Shown: piece by piece, positions 5,578-5,596 of the stretch
Layout: each line of letters begins with the position of its first letter
How positions within the stretch are numbered: position 1 is the stretch's first letter
Origin: Candidatus Aminicenantota bacterium
GTDB lineage: Bacteria > Acidobacteriota > Aminicenantia > Aminicenantales > UBA8522
NCBI GenBank assembly: GCA_016934895.1
Contig: JAFGRZ010000101.1
Span: 1 to 5,596, forward strand
DNA length: 5,596 nt
Reading direction: 5' to 3'
Made by a program: the position numbers and the translations under genes
The notes under the pieces: generated by a model
The model's database searches: none
Told to the model about the DNA's origin: nothing
What the model saw: the letters and a program-made list of their open reading frames with translations, nothing else

Positions 5578-5596
5578 TGGACACATTTTGGACACA
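5578..5596 (+). repeat. Second pair of TGGACACA direct repeats, 11-base period
   Basis: TGGACACA at 5578-5585 and 5589-5596, separated by TTT, with the same 11-base period and orientation as the first pair. The window ends exactly at the last base of the fourth copy, so more copies may follow. Confidence 0.75.

Larger units (their letters stand above)
5375..5596 (+). other. Putative integration (att) region at the 3' end of tRNA-Phe
   Basis: The 3' half of the tRNA gene is followed by a 189-base stretch without a convincing gene. From about 5445 to 5510 it is clearly AT-richer than the GC-rich cluster, and it carries phased repeats and two pairs of spaced direct repeats. tRNA 3' ends are common targets of tyrosine integrases, and an attL or attR would be expected to look like this. 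The second copy of the tRNA end and the integrase would lie outside the window, so the boundary is inferred. Confidence 0.4.

Noticed and set aside
5408..5596. Possible coding end of an integrase on the minus strand at the right edge
   Set aside because: Minus-strand frames here are short and unlike integrase C-termini, and the 11-base repeat period is not a multiple of three, so a regulatory or attachment role fits better.

Overview
The window looks like chromosomal DNA from a GC-rich Gram-negative (diderm) bacterium. An MsbA-type lipid exporter points to an outer membrane. The gene order (YdcH-like, Asd/ArgC-like, msbA, yicC, gmk, coaBC) and the protein sequences would fit Acidobacteriota/Aminicenantes-like or deltaproteobacterial lineages. 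That placement is a tentative inference, because no marker in the window fixes the taxonomy.

Positions 1-5126 are one compact minus-strand gene cluster, read from high to low coordinates. It runs: a small DUF465/YdcH-like coiled-coil protein; a catalytically degenerate homologue of aspartate-semialdehyde dehydrogenase (Usg-like); an MsbA-family ABC exporter; a YicC/YloC-family endoribonuclease; guanylate kinase; and the N-terminal, decarboxylase half of CoaBC, cut by the window edge. Two junctions are 4-base ATGA overlaps (Asd-like/msbA and msbA/yicC). The other gaps are 25, 7 and 9 bases, so co-transcription and translational coupling are likely. yicC-gmk-(rpoZ)-coaBC is a widespread housekeeping order. 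Here rpoZ (RNA polymerase omega) is absent from its usual place, and an envelope-export gene plus an inactive dehydrogenase paralogue are attached upstream.

Positions 5127-5334 are intergenic. They hold a weak candidate promoter for the minus-strand cluster, three short inverted repeats, and a near-consensus sigma70 promoter facing right that should drive the next gene. Positions 5335-5407 encode a complete tRNA-Phe (anticodon GAA, no encoded CCA) on the plus strand.

Positions 5408-5596 contain no convincing gene, and their first ~110 bases are AT-richer than the rest. They hold helically phased short repeats and two pairs of TGGACACA direct repeats, each pair with exactly 11-base spacing. 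Next to a tRNA 3' end, this resembles the attachment region of a tRNA-targeting integrative element, with paired arm-type integrase sites. The element itself would lie beyond the right edge, so this remains an inference.
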